This document shows positions 25,155-33,028 of a stretch of DNA of 33,231 bases, one piece after another. Source of the stretch: Pirellulales bacterium. GTDB lineage: Bacteria > Planctomycetota > Planctomycetia > Pirellulales > S012-138. Position 1 is the stretch's first letter; each line of letters opens with the position of its first letter. The translations under genes were made by a program, and so were the position numbers. Location: positions 1-33,231 of the forward strand of contig JALCBR010000056.1 of NCBI GenBank assembly GCA_028066245.1. Direction: 5' to 3'. The notes under the pieces were generated by a model. It ran no database searches. It was not told the DNA's origin and saw only the letters and a list, made by a program, of their open reading frames with translations.

Positions 25155-25164
25155 CCGATTCAAT

Positions 25165-25183
25165 TGAATTGTTGTTCAATTCA
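25165..25183 (+). promoter_or_regulatory. Probable ArsR-type operator
   Basis: TGAATTG-TTGTT-CAATTCA is a perfect 7-5-7 palindrome, and the preceding bases (TTCAATTGAA at 25160-25169) form a second overlapping one. ArsR/SmtB operators are AT-rich interrupted palindromes near the start point of their own gene. This one starts 67 bases before the arsR-like start codon and covers the predicted transcription start. Confidence 0.55.
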
Positions 25184-25231
25184 TGTCTTGAGCGACAGAG
25201 AAGATCCTGATTGGAGACCTGACAGTCAGCC

Positions 25232-25546
25232 ATGCCTGTCCCACTTCCGCAACTCCAGACAGAGCAAACTTCGTGTGTGGACTTGCTTAAAGCCCTGGCG
25301 GACGAAACACGATTGGCGGTTGTGCGACAGCTGATGGGCGGGCCCATGCGGGTGGGCGAAATCAACGCAGAACTCCAGGTCGAGCAGACGTTGCTCTCGC
25401 ACCACCTCAAAGTGCTACGCGATGTCGGACTGGTCAGTGCCGAGCGCGACGGCAAGGCCGTGATCTATCGCCTCGCGCCACATGTTGAAGCTGGGAAGCC
25501 GGGCCCAGGAATTAATCTGGGGTGCTGCTCTCTTTCGTTTGAGTGA
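25232..25546 (+). CDS. ArsR-family transcriptional repressor
   Basis: A 104-residue winged-helix regulator. The DNA-binding core is LLKALADETRLAVVRQLM (residues 18-35), the recognition part VEQTLLSHHLKVLRDVGLV (50-68) and a wing ERDGKAVIYRLAPH. The classical ELCVCDL metal motif is absent (here MRVGEINAEL). Instead the C-terminal tail has adjacent Cys98 and Cys99, and Cys15 lies near the N-terminus. Acidithiobacillus ferrooxidans ArsR binds As(III) through adjacent Cys95, Cys96 and Cys102, so Cys98-Cys99 may form a similar site, but a third tail Cys is missing. It should repress its own operon. It is followed 50 bases on by the aquaglyceroporin gene. Confidence 0.92.
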   Translation: MPVPLPQLQTEQTSCVDLLKALADETRLAVVRQLMGGPMRVGEINAELQVEQTLLSHHLKVLRDVGLVSAERDGKAVIYRLAPHVEAGKPGPGINLGCCSLSFE

Positions 25547-25596
25547 CTGATCCTGGCGAGAGTATATCGATCTGCAACTGAGAGACAGGAAAGCTG

Positions 25597-26445
25597 ATGG
25601 CCAACACCTCCCCCACGCTGCCTCGCAAGATCGGCGCCGAGATCGTCGGCACGTTTTTGCTGGTGTTTCTTGGTTGTGGAGCGGTGCACAGCGCCGTGCT
25701 GACGGATAGCTTGACGGGCTTGTTTCAAGTCGGGATTGTTTGGGGCGTCGCCATCATGATGGCCGTGTTCACGGTCGGCCGCATTAGCGGAGCGCACATC
25801 AACCCAGCCATCACCTTGGGAATGGCGACATGGCGGATGATGAAGTGGCGGGAAGTTCCCGGTTATGTCTTTGGGCAAATGTTGGGGGCTTTTCTGGCAG
25901 CTGCCGCATTGTTTGTGATCTTTCACGATGACTTGATGGCAAAGGAAGCGGACAAGGGCGTCTCCCGCGGGGAAGACAAGAGCATCATCACAGCCATGTG
26001 TTATGGAGAATACTTTCCCAACCCCAGTGGAATGGCAGGCCAGAAAGGCCCACTCACGGACGAACAATTCCAAGCCTGGTCCGATAGGCGCAATCACTTG
26101 GCGGCATTCCTGGCCGAGCTTCTCGGTACGGCGATTCTGGGTTTTGTGGTTGTCGGCGTGACTGATGCGAAAAATTCAGGATCGCCAGGCCAGATGGCGC
26201 CGGCCATTATCGGCATGACCGTTGCCGTATTGATTTGCGTACTTGCGCCAATAACGCAAGCTTGCTTCAATCCGGCGCGTGACTACGGGCCCCGCCTGTT
26301 CGCTTATGTCGGAGGATGGAAGGAAGCGGCCATTCCTGGCCCCAACGGGATCGGGATGGTCACCGTCTATCTGGTTGCGCCCATCCTCGGTGCGATCTGC
26401 GGAATGGGTTTGTACCACGGGCTCACCTGGCAGAAAGCTGAGTGA
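25597..26445 (+). CDS. Aquaglyceroporin (MIP family), possible metalloid channel
   Basis: A 282-residue channel with six hydrophobic segments. The two NPA boxes are INPAITLG (Asn69) and FNPARDYGPRLF (Asn225). Asp229 after the second box is the aquaglyceroporin mark (GlpF has NPARDFGPR), so it should pass glycerol and related neutral solutes, including As(OH)3. The loop between helices 3 and 4 (residues 112-165) is longer than in GlpF and rich in charged residues. AGGAA lies five bases before the ATG. The position directly after an ArsR gene recalls AqpS in the Sinorhizobium meliloti ars operon, where the channel takes the place of an arsenite pump. No arsC or glpK gene is present here. Confidence 0.93.
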   Translation: MANTSPTLPRKIGAEIVGTFLLVFLGCGAVHSAVLTDSLTGLFQVGIVWGVAIMMAVFTVGRISGAHINPAITLGMATWRMMKWREVPGYVFGQMLGAFLAAAALFVIFHDDLMAKEADKGVSRGEDKSIITAMCYGEYFPNPSGMAGQKGPLTDEQFQAWSDRRNHLAAFLAELLGTAILGFVVVGVTDAKNSGSPGQMAPAIIGMTVAVLICVLAPITQACFNPARDYGPRLFAYVGGWKEAAIPGPNGIGMVTVYLVAPILGAICGMGLYHGLTWQKAE

Positions 26446-26506
26446 TCTCTCCAAGAAAGTCAGAACAGAGTTCAGGAACAGATTTCCGAGGCAAAGGAGA
26501 AGCGAG

Positions 26507-27742
26507 ATGAAAATGTTTGCTGGGTTGGTCGCGGTTTCATGCGCCACGGTTTTTGGGCTCGGGTTGGCTGCTGCCGGGATTCAACCTGAACAACAACTTG
26601 ACACCTCTGCCGCGCGTTTGACTGAAAGAACGCCTGCGACGTCAAGCCACCTTGACCAAGATGTTGTTCATACCGCTGGAAAAGCCGTTCTTAGCGACCC
26701 GATCACACATGAGGTGGACTTTGTTGTTACAGTGACGCCGCCGTATGGATGCAAAGTGCTCAAGGTTTGGCTTCCTCTACCACCGACTAATGACGGTCAG
26801 GAAATTTCGGCCAGTGAGTTGACGACGTTTCCCATGGACGTGACTCCGCGAATTGCAACCGAACACGTCTACGAAAACACGTTTGCCTATTTCGAGTTCG
26901 AGAATCCCCAGGGCGCGCAAGTCATTCGCCACAAGTTCACGGCCAAGGTTTGGAATCAGAATTGGAACGTCGATCCCCAGCGGGTGCAAAATGTCGCGAA
27001 TTGGCCCAGCGAATTCACGCCCTATCTGCAACCACAAGCCCTCAAAGCGGCCAGCGAATTCGACGAAGTCCTTGGCACCCTAAGTGGAGGGCCCAATCTC
27101 GACGCAAGTGCCATGGATCAACTCCTGCGAGCGATGACATGGGTGGACAGCAATCTGACTTATGACCATCTCAATGCATCATTGACCGCGGACGCCAACC
27201 ACGCCTTTGAGCTTCGCCGAGGGCATTGCAGCGACTATCACGGACTGTGCGCCACCATGGGCCGAGCCATGGGTTATCCCGCGTGCGTGACTTACGGGCT
27301 TGCCCTCTATCCCAAGGCTTCTCCGTCTCATTGCAAGATGGATGTTTACTTGCCGCCATATGGTTGGGTCAGCTTTGATATTTCTGAAACACAAAAGATG
27401 GTTGCGGCGATTGCCGGGAACGATGAACTTTCCGGGCCGGAAAAGGAAGCGTACATGCAAGCTGCCCGCGATCGGCTCCATTCTGGATTCCGCGAAAACA
27501 GTTGGCTGCTGCTCACGCGTGGCACCAACTACGAACTTGCCCCCAAGGCGTCTAAGCCAGTCCGCCTAATACGCACGATTTATGCGGAAGCTGACGGCGT
27601 GGCGCTCCCGGAGCCTGACCCTTCTAACCATGAGCAGCAAGCTTTCGCCTGGATGACCGCGCACAAGTACACCGCGGACAAGGAGTTCGCCAAGCCGTTC
27701 AAGGAAATCAAATCCCTCAAGATTGGGCCCACCTCCAACTAA
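26507..27742 (+). CDS. Exported transglutaminase-like protein
   Basis: The ATG at 26507, with AAGGAG before it, gives 411 residues and a signal peptide (MKMFAGLVAVSCATVFGLG, cleavage about AAAG at residue 24). The frame is open from 26279, but that part overlaps the channel gene. The N-terminal half (60-190) is a beta-sandwich-like domain seen before many transglutaminase-like domains. The catalytic triad is Cys241 (RRGHCSDYHGLC), His275 (SHCKMDVY) and Asp291 (GWVSFDIS). The fold is the papain-like transglutaminase superfamily, which includes proteases and amidases. The substrate is unknown. It begins 61 bases after the channel gene stop and is followed at 15 bases by the CobW-like gene, so it is part of that operon. 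Confidence 0.9.
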   Translation: MKMFAGLVAVSCATVFGLGLAAAGIQPEQQLDTSAARLTERTPATSSHLDQDVVHTAGKAVLSDPITHEVDFVVTVTPPYGCKVLKVWLPLPPTNDGQEISASELTTFPMDVTPRIATEHVYENTFAYFEFENPQGAQVIRHKFTAKVWNQNWNVDPQRVQNVANWPSEFTPYLQPQALKAASEFDEVLGTLSGGPNLDASAMDQLLRAMTWVDSNLTYDHLNASLTADANHAFELRRGHCSDYHGLCATMGRAMGYPACVTYGLALYPKASPSHCKMDVYLPPYGWVSFDISETQKMVAAIAGNDELSGPEKEAYMQAARDRLHSGFRENSWLLLTRGTNYELAPKASKPVRLIRTIYAEADGVALPEPDPSNHEQQAFAWMTAHKYTADKEFAKPFKEIKSLKIGPTSN

Positions 27743-27757
27743 CTCCCGTTAACGCTT

Positions 27758-28852
27758 ATGCAGTTCATTCTCCTGGGTGGCTTTCTGGGCGCCGGCAAAA
27801 CCACAACTATCGCCCGGATTGCCGCCACGTATCAGCAGCAAGGGCGGAAGGTTGGCATTGTCACCAATGACCAGGCAGCCGATTTGGTCGATACGCATAC
27901 GCTGCGGTCGCAAGGCTTTGACGTTGGCGAAGTTGCCGGGGCGTGCTTCTGCTGCAACTTCAACGAACTGACCGATGTCGTTGCCAACTTGGAATCCGAG
28001 CAGCAGCCGGACGTGATCCTGGCGGAGCCGGTCGGCAGTTGTACCGATCTGGCGGCGACAGTGATCCAACCAATCGTGCGACTCCTCGGAGAGAAGTTTG
28101 AAGTTGCCCCGTATGGCGTCATCCTCAAGCCCTCTCACGGATTGCGGATCTTGCGAGACCGCGATGGTGGCGGATTCTCGCCCAAAGCTGCCTACATTTT
28201 TGATAAGCAACTCGAAGAGGCAGATTTCGTCATCATCAATCGCATTGACCAACTCGCCAAGACGGAAGTTGACGACCTGGAGAGATTGATTCAAGAGCGT
28301 CATCCTGATGTGCCCGTGTTGCGGACGTCAGCAAAATCTGGCGAGGGATTCGACGCCTTGTTGGAGATGCTTGCGCGGAAAGGCGCCTTTGGCCGTCGTA
28401 TTTTGGATATCGATTACGATGTCTACGCGGAAGGCGAAGCTGAACTTGGCTGGCTGAACAGCAATTTCCACGTCACCAGTGAATCAACGTTCGATCTGGA
28501 TCAATTGTTGCAAGAGATTGTCGGGCGGATGAAGAGCGACCTCGCAGCCGAAAAGGCCGAAACAGCCCACCTCAAGGTCATCGGTCTCTGGGAAGGATTC
28601 TACGGGGTGGCCAATCTGACCAGCAGCGACACGCCTGCGGAGTTGTCACTTCCTTCCCACTGTCAAACAAAAGAAGCGGACCTGGTGGTGAATGCGCGCG
28701 TGGCCATTGATCCGCAACGTTTGGAGCAGCTTGGTGCTGCGGCAGTCAATGCTGCAGCGAAATCGCAAGGCGCGGTTGCCCAAGAAAAAGTAGCTCGCTC
28801 ACTCCGTCCCGGGCGTCCCGTACCAACGCATCGTTTTGCCGAGCCACTTTGA
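27758..28852 (+). CDS. CobW/P47K (COG0523) GTPase, metal-chaperone type
   Basis: A 364-residue G3E GTPase. The Walker A motif is [10 protein letters not shown] (residues 7-16), the metal motif CxCC is Cys63-Phe-Cys65-Cys66 (GACFCCNF), the family signature EPVGSCTD lies at 90-97, and the NKxD-like guanine motif is NRID in [12 protein letters not shown]0523 members pass metals (Zn, Co, Ni, Fe) to target proteins. The C-terminal CobW_C domain is unusual: the His-rich stretch of zinc-linked members is missing, and residues 230-330 (a [15 protein letters not shown] segment) look different. It is the last gene of the operon, 15 bases after the transglutaminase-like gene, pointing to a metal or metalloid role for the whole unit. 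Confidence 0.92.
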   Translation: MQFILLGGFLGAGKTTTIARIAATYQQQGRKVGIVTNDQAADLVDTHTLRSQGFDVGEVAGACFCCNFNELTDVVANLESEQQPDVILAEPVGSCTDLAATVIQPIVRLLGEKFEVAPYGVILKPSHGLRILRDRDGGGFSPKAAYIFDKQLEEADFVIINRIDQLAKTEVDDLERLIQERHPDVPVLRTSAKSGEGFDALLEMLARKGAFGRRILDIDYDVYAEGEAELGWLNSNFHVTSESTFDLDQLLQEIVGRMKSDLAAEKAETAHLKVIGLWEGFYGVANLTSSDTPAELSLPSHCQTKEADLVVNARVAIDPQRLEQLGAAAVNAAAKSQGAVAQEKVARSLRPGRPVPTHRFAEPL

Positions 28853-28962
28853 TGCCCTGGTGTATCCATTCTTGTCTATGTGCGGTGCCTGGGCTAGGGC
28901 GAGCAATCGCGGGCGTTCTTTAGCGGGGGCCCATGTCTTCGCGCGGCACGGCATTGAGTGAG

Positions 28963-29892
28963 TTACTCGACAACATCCACGGCCCGTACTCGTCGCACAA
29001 GCAAGAAGGTGCAAATCGTGCAAACAATCACCAGCACGCTGCAGGCTGCAATGGCATGATTCATCCCCACGACAAGCCCATCATTGCGTTCGGGAAATAC
29101 GCCGAAGAACATTCGCCCCGTGAACAGGATGTTGCTCCACAGATCCAGCAAGAGCCAATGTGAGTTGCCTGTTTCTCGTGCCATTTTCACAGCGATTGTC
29201 TTGAGCAGCACGAACAAGCAAGACCAGGTAATGGCGATGGGCGCCATTTTCTGCAAATAGGCGGAAATTGTCGTCAGCATCAGGCTGAGTGTAAAACACA
29301 TCACGGCTCCATAACCCAGCACCGCTGGGATGACTTGCCAGTTGGCCAACCAATATTCGCGCCCCGTAGTGAATGCCCCATATTCAAAGAACAGCAGCAA
29401 CGCCGGGAGGACCGTCAAAGCGGAGATCAATGTGCTAACGGCGAGTAACTTGCCAACAATATATTGGCCGCGATCGATCCTGCGCGACAGATAGAATGTC
29501 AGCGACCTCAAACGAAAGTCCGCTCCCACCAGTTGGCTACCGGAAAGCGCTAACAGCAGCATCACGACCACGCTTTGCTGGTTCATAAATTGGACATAGC
29601 CGCTTTCAACGCCGGGCGTTGGACTGACGTTGAACTGAAACCGGCTGAGAATCTGTTCGCTAAACTCAGGCAGATTGAGCTGAGCCAAGGCATAGATTAG
29701 TGACCAGTAGATCAAGAACATTGAGAAGCCCAACGCCAGCACTAGCCAATACAATTTGCGGCGGATCACTTGCAGCAAGGAAACGCGCACCATGGCCAAG
29801 CAACCAGCCCACCGGTTGCGCAACGTGCCGTGCCAGCCATGGTAGCGAGCTAGGTCAATACCACTGGATTGTTCTGATGGTGAGAGGGACAT
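28963..29892 (-). CDS. ABC-2 type exporter permease
   Basis: A 309-residue integral membrane protein with six hydrophobic segments: about 46-70, 105-127, 146-168, 183-205, 215-235 and 283-302. The pattern of a cytoplasmic N-terminus, one helix, a large external loop (71-105, with FQFNVSPTPGVESGYV) and then a helix bundle fits ABC-2 membrane domains such as those with an NosY-like layout. Its start lies 23 bases after the stop of the ATPase gene on the same strand, so the two form one exporter. The substrate is unknown. The convergent gene downstream is the CobW-like gene, 110 bases away. Confidence 0.85.
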   Translation of the reverse strand: MSLSPSEQSSGIDLARYHGWHGTLRNRWAGCLAMVRVSLLQVIRRKLYWLVLALGFSMFLIYWSLIYALAQLNLPEFSEQILSRFQFNVSPTPGVESGYVQFMNQQSVVVMLLLALSGSQLVGADFRLRSLTFYLSRRIDRGQYIVGKLLAVSTLISALTVLPALLLFFEYGAFTTGREYWLANWQVIPAVLGYGAVMCFTLSLMLTTISAYLQKMAPIAITWSCLFVLLKTIAVKMARETGNSHWLLLDLWSNILFTGRMFFGVFPERNDGLVVGMNHAIAACSVLVIVCTICTFLLVRRVRAVDVVE

Positions 29893-29915
29893 CCTAGATT
29901 AACTCGGTCTTATCG

Positions 29916-31016
29916 CTAAGCACTGTCATGGGAGTTGGATTCACCAAGTTCAAGCGCAGGTGAAGGTAAACCACGGAATTGATCCAGAGAATCATGCGCT
30001 GTAACACGGAGGAATAGATCGTGCAGGTTCTCCTCGACCGGCTTGAGCCGCCGGAGTATGATCCCGCTTTCTTTGGCCATTTGAAAGAACGAATGGGTGG
30101 CCCAATCTCGTTCAACCGTCACGCGGATGGTGTTGGCGTTGCGACCGCGCAAATTCCTGCTGCCTTGGATGCTTGGCGAGCTGTTCTCCGATTTTGTGTC
30201 GGTTTCGGGGTCTTGCGTCGCATGGAGACTGTTGGGGGAATTGGAGCGAGTTGACAACGTGGAGATTTCCGTTCCGGCTCGTTTCAGCGCTCGCACAAAC
30301 TCCGTTCCGTCGCCGTCCCACATCAAGTCATAGCACCGCGACGTTGCCTGTTTCAGATTGTCCATCTTGCCGGACAGGATGACCGTACCTTCGCGGAGCA
30401 CAACAATCTGCTCGCAAATCCGCTCAACATCTCCAAGCAGATGGGTGCAGAGAATGACGCTCTTACCGGTTTCTGCGATCAAGTCCTCCACGGTTCGCAG
30501 CATCGCTGTGCGCCCGCTGGGGTCGAGGCCGTTGGTGGGCTCATCGAGCAAAAGCAGTTGGGGATCATGCACCAACGCCGCGGCGAGCTTCAATCGTTGA
30601 AGGTTTCCCGATGAATACTCATCCAACCGCCTGTAGCGCAGTTCTCCTAGGCCAACGTAGTTCAGCACTTCGTGTGCGCGCCGCCGGGCTTCGCGATGGG
30701 GCATGCCATAAAGATCTCCGGAGAGCGTGACAAATTCCGCACCTTTGAGCAGCGGAACGGTCGCCGTAATCTCCGGCATATAGCCGACGAGGCCGCGAAC
30801 TCGAGCGGTCTCGTGCAAAATGCTGAGGTCGAGGATTGAGCCATCGCCAGCGTCCGGTCGGAGCAGGCCGAGCAGCACTTTGAGCAACGTGCTCTTGCCG
30901 GCTCCGTTGTTTCCCACCAATCCAATGGCGCCGGGTTCCAGTCGAAGCGAGACATCGCGCAACGCCTGGACGCGGCCGTAGCTCTTGGCAAGATTGTGTA
31001 ACTCAAGAAACGCCAT
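29916..31016 (-). CDS. ABC transporter ATP-binding protein
   Basis: The start at 31016 gives 366 residues (the frame opens at 31133 with non-conserved residues). The Walker A motif is GNNGAGKST (35-43), the Q-loop region is YMPEITATVPLL, the signature is YSSGNLQR (134-141) in place of LSGGQ, Walker B is LLLLDEPTNGLD (154-165) and the H-loop is His192. After the nucleotide-binding domain comes a C-terminal extension of about 130 residues with a Ser/Asn/Thr-rich low-complexity segment (SNSPNSLHATQDPETDTKSE) and a final alpha/beta part. It is the first gene of the pair with the ABC-2 permease. ABC-2 exporters move lipids, antibiotics or polysaccharides, or act in membrane protein assembly. Confidence 0.9.
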   Translation of the reverse strand: MAFLELHNLAKSYGRVQALRDVSLRLEPGAIGLVGNNGAGKSTLLKVLLGLLRPDAGDGSILDLSILHETARVRGLVGYMPEITATVPLLKGAEFVTLSGDLYGMPHREARRRAHEVLNYVGLGELRYRRLDEYSSGNLQRLKLAAALVHDPQLLLLDEPTNGLDPSGRTAMLRTVEDLIAETGKSVILCTHLLGDVERICEQIVVLREGTVILSGKMDNLKQATSRCYDLMWDGDGTEFVRALKRAGTEISTLSTRSNSPNSLHATQDPETDTKSENSSPSIQGSRNLRGRNANTIRVTVERDWATHSFFQMAKESGIILRRLKPVEENLHDLFLRVTAHDSLDQFRGLPSPALELGESNSHDSA

Positions 31017-31447
31017 CAGCTTGATCGATCTTCCCGACCTGGCTAAACGACCGTCGTGAGCGGATTCGCCTGCGCTGATTCGGGTGCAAGGATGGGTGAA
31101 TTCTTCGGAACAGCGTAAGTTTGGGCGATCCAATCCCCTGCGATGCGTGAGATTCGCCCAGTGAGTGCGATTATTGCCGCGCGAGTAAAATTAGGGAAGT
31201 AACGGGATCTGGCGGTAGTTCCAACACTTTGTGTGCGATAGTCACCGGCGGGACTCCGACCGATGTGAGTGCCGACGGATTTGATCCCAACTGGGAACTT
31301 TTGCCGTGACCGAACGTCGAATGCCGATAGACTAGCCGCGGTCATCCAGTCCGAAATGCGCAGCTCTTTCGAAGCACATGGGAATTTCGCCAGCCCCATT
31401 GAAGACAACGGGTTGTGAATTGAACACATGACAGCAGGACTCAAGCC
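31017..31447. other. Intergenic stretch between divergent ABC exporter and DUF2330 genes
   Basis: This 431-base stretch should hold two divergent promoters. I see no convincing -35/-10 pair, hairpin or repeat in it, and the open frames that cross it (for example 31043-31633 on the - strand) read as non-coding. Confidence 0.45.
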
Positions 31448-33028
31448 ATGAACTCTATTCGCCGACCGATCCCAGCTAAAGAAACCAGAGCCAAAAAAAG
31501 TATGGTTTCCCGGAAGTTGTTCCGGGCCATTGGTCTGGGAGTGATCGGAGTTGTCGTTTGTCTCCCAATCGCAGGTGATCATTTTGCAACGGATTCCAAA
31601 GCTGACCCTTGCGGTATGGTGCCGCCGATTCAAATGAATGATGCTGGCGCCCTTGCCCGAATTGGCCTGCAGCAGACCTATGTCTTCTACAAGGATGGTG
31701 TCGAATCATTCGTGATTCGCCCTGGCTTTGTTGGCAAAGTTGAAGAGTTTGGCATGCTGATTCCTTTCCCAACTCCGCCTGCGTTGCGGAAGGTGGGTGA
31801 TGAGATTTTTCCGCACATCGAACGGGCGATTGATCCTCCCGAAATCACCGTCTATGCAGGCATCGGACTGCAAAAGAATGGGATGGTGCTCGGCGCCGCT
31901 ATGCAGGGCATGCGGCAAGACAACTTCAAATTAGAAGTCAACGAAGTGCGCGTGGTCAATCAGGAAGCCGTCGGCATGTATGAGGTGGCCGTCTTGGAGG
32001 CCGGCAGCACGGCAGCACTGAAAGGCTGGATGCATGACCATCAGTACCGTTTTCCCGAAGGCATGGAAGCGTGCTGTGACGACTATGTGCAGGATGAATG
32101 GTGCTTTGTGGCGGTGAAGACGCGCGTGGGCCCCAAGAGGAACGTCGACCCTCGCCCTGGAATGCGGAATGCCAATCCTGGTTTGCCAGCGGGGGCATCC
32201 TTTGACGGACATGTTCAGGCGATGGGGTTCCGTTTTCACACGGATGAACTTGTCGTTCCCATGCGATTGTCCGCCTTTAACGCCGGCGAACTTCGCAACA
32301 TTGTCTATATCCTCTCGGATGGTCCGCGAAAGATCCGCGCTATCCCCGAAGAGTACGTTGTGCGGCAGATCGGTGGTAAGCAACTCACCCAAAACGTTAC
32401 TGAACTTCTGCCGATTCGCGTTGTCGGAGGAACGATCAACGACATTCCGGAGTACCGCAAGCAATCCCTACCGCAAGAACGCAATCCGGCGCCACATAAC
32501 GGTTTGGCCAAAGATCTCTTCGCCAGCGATCTTTTGACCGCCGCAACGGGAACGCTTTCGCATTCGCATGAAGAGAAAGAGAAAATGCTGCTCCGCATTG
32601 GAGAAAGCCTTCAACTCCGTGGTCAGGAAATTGACCAGGTCAACTATCAGGCCCTGGCGGAAAACCGAAAAGCCAACTTGACGCATGCGCTGGCAGACCT
32701 GAATGAAATGACGCTGACGGTCGTTGATGGCGATTTCCCCCGCGAAGTTCTGGGTGCAACAAACCTGACCTTTGCCGAGTATTCGATGCCATCCCGTCGC
32801 AACAATCCGGAGAGCTATAGCGTGCCTCAACACGCTCCGCGCGGAATGGACCCTCAAGGCAAACTCTATCGCGGTGATTTGCAAGCCCTGCTCCGCAAGT
32901 CGGACCAACCCCGGAGCGACTCATCTCCATGGACCACGGTCACTGGAGCGGTGCTCGGTTTGTTGGCGGGCGGGCTCATCTTCGCCCGCAGCGTGAACCG
33001 GCGTCGATCGCTTCGCTTGCGGGACTAG
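31448..33028 (+). CDS. DUF2330 domain protein, exported and membrane-anchored
   Basis: A 526-residue protein. The first ATG has AGGA eight bases upstream; an ATG at 31502 (MVSRK) is an alternative start. A hydrophobic signal segment (FRAIGLGVIGVVVCLPIAG, residues 25-43) precedes the mature part beginning at DPCGMVPPIQ, the conserved Cys-Gly of the family. The DUF2330 signature follows: YVFYKDGVESFVIRPGFVG, FGMLIPFPTPPAL and a set of beta strands up to about residue 330. A Pro/Asn-rich segment leads to a single C-terminal helix (TVTGAVLGLLAGGLIFA) and a basic end (RRRSLRLRD), so the protein is anchored with the bulk outside the cytoplasm. The function of DUF2330 is unknown. A repeat copy begins right at the stop codon. 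Confidence 0.9.
   Translation: MNSIRRPIPAKETRAKKSMVSRKLFRAIGLGVIGVVVCLPIAGDHFATDSKADPCGMVPPIQMNDAGALARIGLQQTYVFYKDGVESFVIRPGFVGKVEEFGMLIPFPTPPALRKVGDEIFPHIERAIDPPEITVYAGIGLQKNGMVLGAAMQGMRQDNFKLEVNEVRVVNQEAVGMYEVAVLEAGSTAALKGWMHDHQYRFPEGMEACCDDYVQDEWCFVAVKTRVGPKRNVDPRPGMRNANPGLPAGASFDGHVQAMGFRFHTDELVVPMRLSAFNAGELRNIVYILSDGPRKIRAIPEEYVVRQIGGKQLTQNVTELLPIRVVGGTINDIPEYRKQSLPQERNPAPHNGLAKDLFASDLLTAATGTLSHSHEEKEKMLLRIGESLQLRGQEIDQVNYQALAENRKANLTHALADLNEMTLTVVDGDFPREVLGATNLTFAEYSMPSRRNNPESYSVPQHAPRGMDPQGKLYRGDLQALLRKSDQPRSDSSPWTTVTGAVLGLLAGGLIFARSVNRRRSLRLRD

Larger units (their letters stand above)
24691..25231. other. Intergenic stretch between divergent protease and arsR-like genes
   Basis: This 541-base stretch holds the promoters of both genes. 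Two candidate sites are listed separately. The rest is moderately AT-rich around 24870-24920 and shows nothing else I can support. Frames open in it are not protein-like. Confidence 0.5.
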
